From Verpa conica (Eukaryota; Ascomycota; Pezizomycetes; Pezizales; Morchellaceae), in NCBI GenBank assembly GCA_033030425.1, contig JAUFSD010000005.1, positions 744,001 through 808,000 on the forward strand: DNA of 64,000 nt, in the 5' to 3' direction. Below are positions 60,734 to 64,000 of the stretch, in pieces. The notes under the pieces are model-generated. The model did no database searches. It saw nothing but the letters and a program-made list of their open reading frames with translations, and was not told where the DNA came from. Every line of letters begins with the position of its first letter. Positions within the stretch are counted from its first letter, which is position 1. The position numbers and the translations under genes are program-made.

Positions 60734-63700
60734 TAGGCATTGAGGGTTAGGGTTTTCTTCCTATGCATACATACATGGGATTATTGAGAATCCAAACCCA
60801 ACCTTTACCCCACCGGTGAATACTTATTCTCATAGCCCACTAGAATGATCTATCGGCTAAGAAGCGGGGAAACAAAGATATCGCTCTACCAGGAGTCACT
60901 CACATTCGATCCAATCGTTACTGTTAGAGTTCTCCCTAATAGAGTACCATACGTACAGGTATATGGGTACAGGCAGAGGTAGAGGTAGAGAACGAGATCA
61001 ATAGAGGAGTTCTAAAGGCGCTTAGGCTGGGGTATATAGAGTATGTATGCTGAATGGTGCCTTAGAGAATCAATCAATTCAAGGAAACTCTTTATATATA
61101 TCAATATTATCTACTCTCTAGCTAGCTTAAAATTTATTTCAAAAAAGATGTAACCCTACATGTAGGCTTATAGAATAGATTTACCAGTTGTTATACTAGT
61201 AACCTAAAATAGTGACTAATAAGTAGTTTCCATACAATGTCAAATTGTTGTAAGATTATAGGAACACCACTAGCTAGAGTTAAAGAAATCTACCCTAGGT
61301 TATCTGTAAGGCGCAAGTTACTAGCTAGACCCACCGACAAAACATTTTGTAATAAGAGAGTTTTAAGTATCTTACTCAAAAGCCACATGCTTACCGCATC
61401 GATATAGGTATCGATTACAAATAACAGTTCTTACGAAGATAACAATTATCACGATACCATACTCTATATATTGACAATAAGCCTTTTTGAAACCCAAATT
61501 TCAATTCTCTAGAGTATTATCTTATGAATCTCTACCGGCCAGTCCTTCTTTTATTACTGTCCTCTAGTAATCCTACTCTATGTGGCTCTTTCCCTCTTCC
61601 CCCCCCCCACCCCAGATCATAGTCCTAACCTTACTTTCTTAATACCAAAACTAGAAACACCCCAATGACTCCTAGCTGAAGTACAGTGCAATTAAAACCT
61701 CGCATCTTTATATCCTCGGTAATCTTACCGCCTATCTTGGTTCCCTCGAATTCTACCCCGTCTACTTACTAATACAGTGGTTTTTCAAGTAGAGATTCCT
61801 TAAAAATATTTCCGCAAAAATATTATAGTAGGACACAAATATCCGGTTATATGTATATGTGAGCATGGCTACAGATGGAAGTATAATTAAGGTTAGACTA
61901 GAGAAAGAACGGCCTTTACCACATAAAAATATGGCCCTTGATTACCAAGCCTAAAATATAGTTCTCTTAATCTCTCAACCGGCTAGCGTTTTTAATTTTG
62001 CAGTTAAGTTGCCGAATAAACAGCGATACATATGTATGTATGTACGAATTTCGACTTTATAGCAATTGATATAATATTCTATGATGGATATGCGGCTAGC
62101 TAGGAGCCTTTCTGCGGTACAGTATATAGTCCATTATTTCTCTGATTTAAATATATCCCTGTTCTTATCTACATGAGTGCTTTATGGCGCACTTTATGCC
62201 ATGCTCACATGTACATGTATGGCCAGGTATTTCCCCGTTACACTAACATAGGTTATGAACGACAGCTGCTGCCTTGCATAGATGATCCATGACAAACTAT
62301 CTTGTTTCTTTTCTTCTGCCCTTTAAGCAGCACCCAAATGATCTTTCATGTTACAATTAAAACTTACTTGTAATACCTTTCTGTTCGTAAAACTCCTCCT
62401 TACAGCTGGTATTTACTCAAGTCATGACAAAGCAATCGAACTCATGCAACATCAGTAAACTTTTTATATGCAGTGCAGAATAGAGGCTTTAATCTCCTCG
62501 TACGTATCGTTCGACAACGATGGAACTATATAATTCTTTCTACATACAAAAACCGTAAAGCTCCCATCTAGTAAGGTACCTTCAAAAACTCCGTACTAGA
62601 GGCCGGAGCTTCTTTGTATTATCCACAACCAAAATTAGAATATATTTACTCCCCTGGACAAAGAGCAATCAGCTGACTGAAAAGTGATCAGAGCTGTTAG
62701 CTTTCTCCAATTTAAGACTACCAATGTAATTACTAAGAGATCTAAACCTTTTAAAACAATACAGCAGCAGTTATCCCACTCACCAGGGAATGTACTAGTA
62801 CGAGCAGCACCCGAATCATTCCTGTAACTCATGTATAGTACGCTTGTCGTGTACATAGCTAGTCTATAATAATATATTTATAAAGAAATAACCTCAAGAC
62901 CTGTATATTTGACTAACTTTTGTGTTGGGTCTTACAAATCAGGCTAGAATATTCGACCCTTCTAGAATACCCTTCCTAATTAATTAGTTGTCGGACTCGG
63001 ATAAAACGAGTACACTATAATATAACTAATAAGTATGCTAGTGTAATCAAAGTCCTGAAAATAATATGAATTATTTTAGTAAGATGTTGCCTAAAATACG
63101 TATATATGTCAGAGAACCACTTTACAGGCACTAGCCTATAGATAGCAGCAGCAAACTAAGAGATTCATCTCATACCTAATATATCTCTCTTGAAAAGATT
63201 ACAAGCAGAGAAATTACCAATACTGCATGTATTCAAACAATTAAGCCGACAGCTGGCCCATAAACAAGCGTACTTCAGCCTTATTATAAAGAATTTGACC
63301 AGAACTGTGGAAAGTGGAATACAGCTGGGGCATCGAACTAGTTAATGAGCAGAATGACTAAGTGATAATGAGGGTAGTGGTAGACATATCTAACTCGTCT
63401 AGATATCTAACACTCGATTGATGCGGCCAATTCACTGGTGAACGTAGCGTAAGAATAAAAGAGGTGGGTCCATAAGGCAGAAATAAGCCTTTGATAGAGA
63501 TGAAAAGAAGTGAACAATGTTGAGAGAACTCTATAGCTACTGTAGTACGTATGACGTGATGTGGTTACTACATGTAGTCTATAGAGCATTCTTACAACCA
63601 CAGCCCACGTACTGTGTATAGTACTTTACCCCCTTGTGCATCAATTTACCGAAAGTCTATATATTCTGTACCTGTTCTGTCTATTATTTTACTACAGCTG

Positions 63701-64000
63701 TTATTTTAAGACTTGATGGCAGCTCAAGTATTCGCCCACCATAAGGCATGTAGTCCACCCCACCAACCCTTATCGATAAGAGACGGCAAATTCCGCCGTC
63801 AGCCAGCAGGTCCAGTCTCTCCCAACCAACACCTTGACCATCTGCTGAGCAAACTTAGCTATAGATCATGTAGCCATAATAGCAGCCTAAATAGCTAGGT
63901 AAAGACAGTTGTGCCTACGATTTGCCCTCTAGTGTATTCTCGAGCACTCTAGACCTTGTATAGTCATGTCCCTCAGCCATAGTTTCATTACTCAACACTA
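60734..64000. other. Gene-free AT-rich end of the window
   Basis: No protein or RNA gene is supported. TACATGTA occurs at 61157, 62212 and 63569. The first few hundred bases are the DYS1 promoter. Confidence 0.5.

Noticed and set aside
1..64000. CRISPR arrays, operons, ribosome binding sites, rRNA genes
   Set aside because: None seen; intron-rich genes show this is a eukaryotic nuclear sequence.

Overview
The window looks like nuclear DNA of a filamentous ascomycete. Genes carry several short introns (about 50-90 nt) with GTATGT/GTAAGT-type donors, CTAAC-like branch points and TAG/CAG acceptors. The gene set is fungal: a GH75 chitosanase, dipeptidyl-peptidase V, Apc15, a Yag7-like protein, a PRC2 SUZ12 subunit and a single-AAA+ ankyrin/ClpB-like ATPase. 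Long gene-free stretches with foldback elements would fit a repeat-rich Pezizomycete such as a truffle or morel relative, but that placement is inference. All exon structures were read by hand from splice signals, reading frame and family expectation; no alignment was run.

The first 31 kb is gene-rich. In order: the 5' part of a JmjN (KDM4/Rph1-like) histone demethylase gene (-, runs off the left edge), a Yag7-like RGG protein (-), an unrecognised conserved-looking protein (-), dipeptidyl-peptidase V (+), a GH75 chitosanase (-), a 547-bp foldback transposable element, a seven-bladed WD40 protein (+), Apc15 (-), a 12-exon M1 aminopeptidase (+), the Rab GTPase Ypt1 (+), a tiny CENP-W-like histone-fold protein (-), the RNA-granule protein Scd6/Lsm14 (-) and a KPWE-domain, Pex39-like peroxisomal protein (+).

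From about 31.3 kb the character changes. A 12.5-kb gene desert (31.3-43.8 kb) holds an element with long terminal inverted repeats and at least one strong palindrome. It is followed by SUZ12 (+), another repeat-rich stretch with a GC-rich-ended element, a tRNA-Leu(CAG) (-) and a GFA/Mss4-like zinc protein (-). A third desert (50.2-54.65 kb) precedes the CCCH-finger/ankyrin/ClpB-like AAA+ protein (+), then deoxyhypusine synthase (-). The last 3.3 kb has no gene I can support.

The genes are mostly housekeeping and do not form a cluster or operon. Two themes recur: chromatin and chromosome biology (JmjN demethylase, SUZ12, CENP-W, Apc15) and RNA/translation (Yag7-like, Scd6, deoxyhypusine synthase, tRNA). 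The least described item is the CCCH-ankyrin-AAA+ fusion. The most unexpected non-coding signals are the related foldback elements at 13.5 and 51.0 kb and the strong over-representation of the palindrome TACATGTA between genes.
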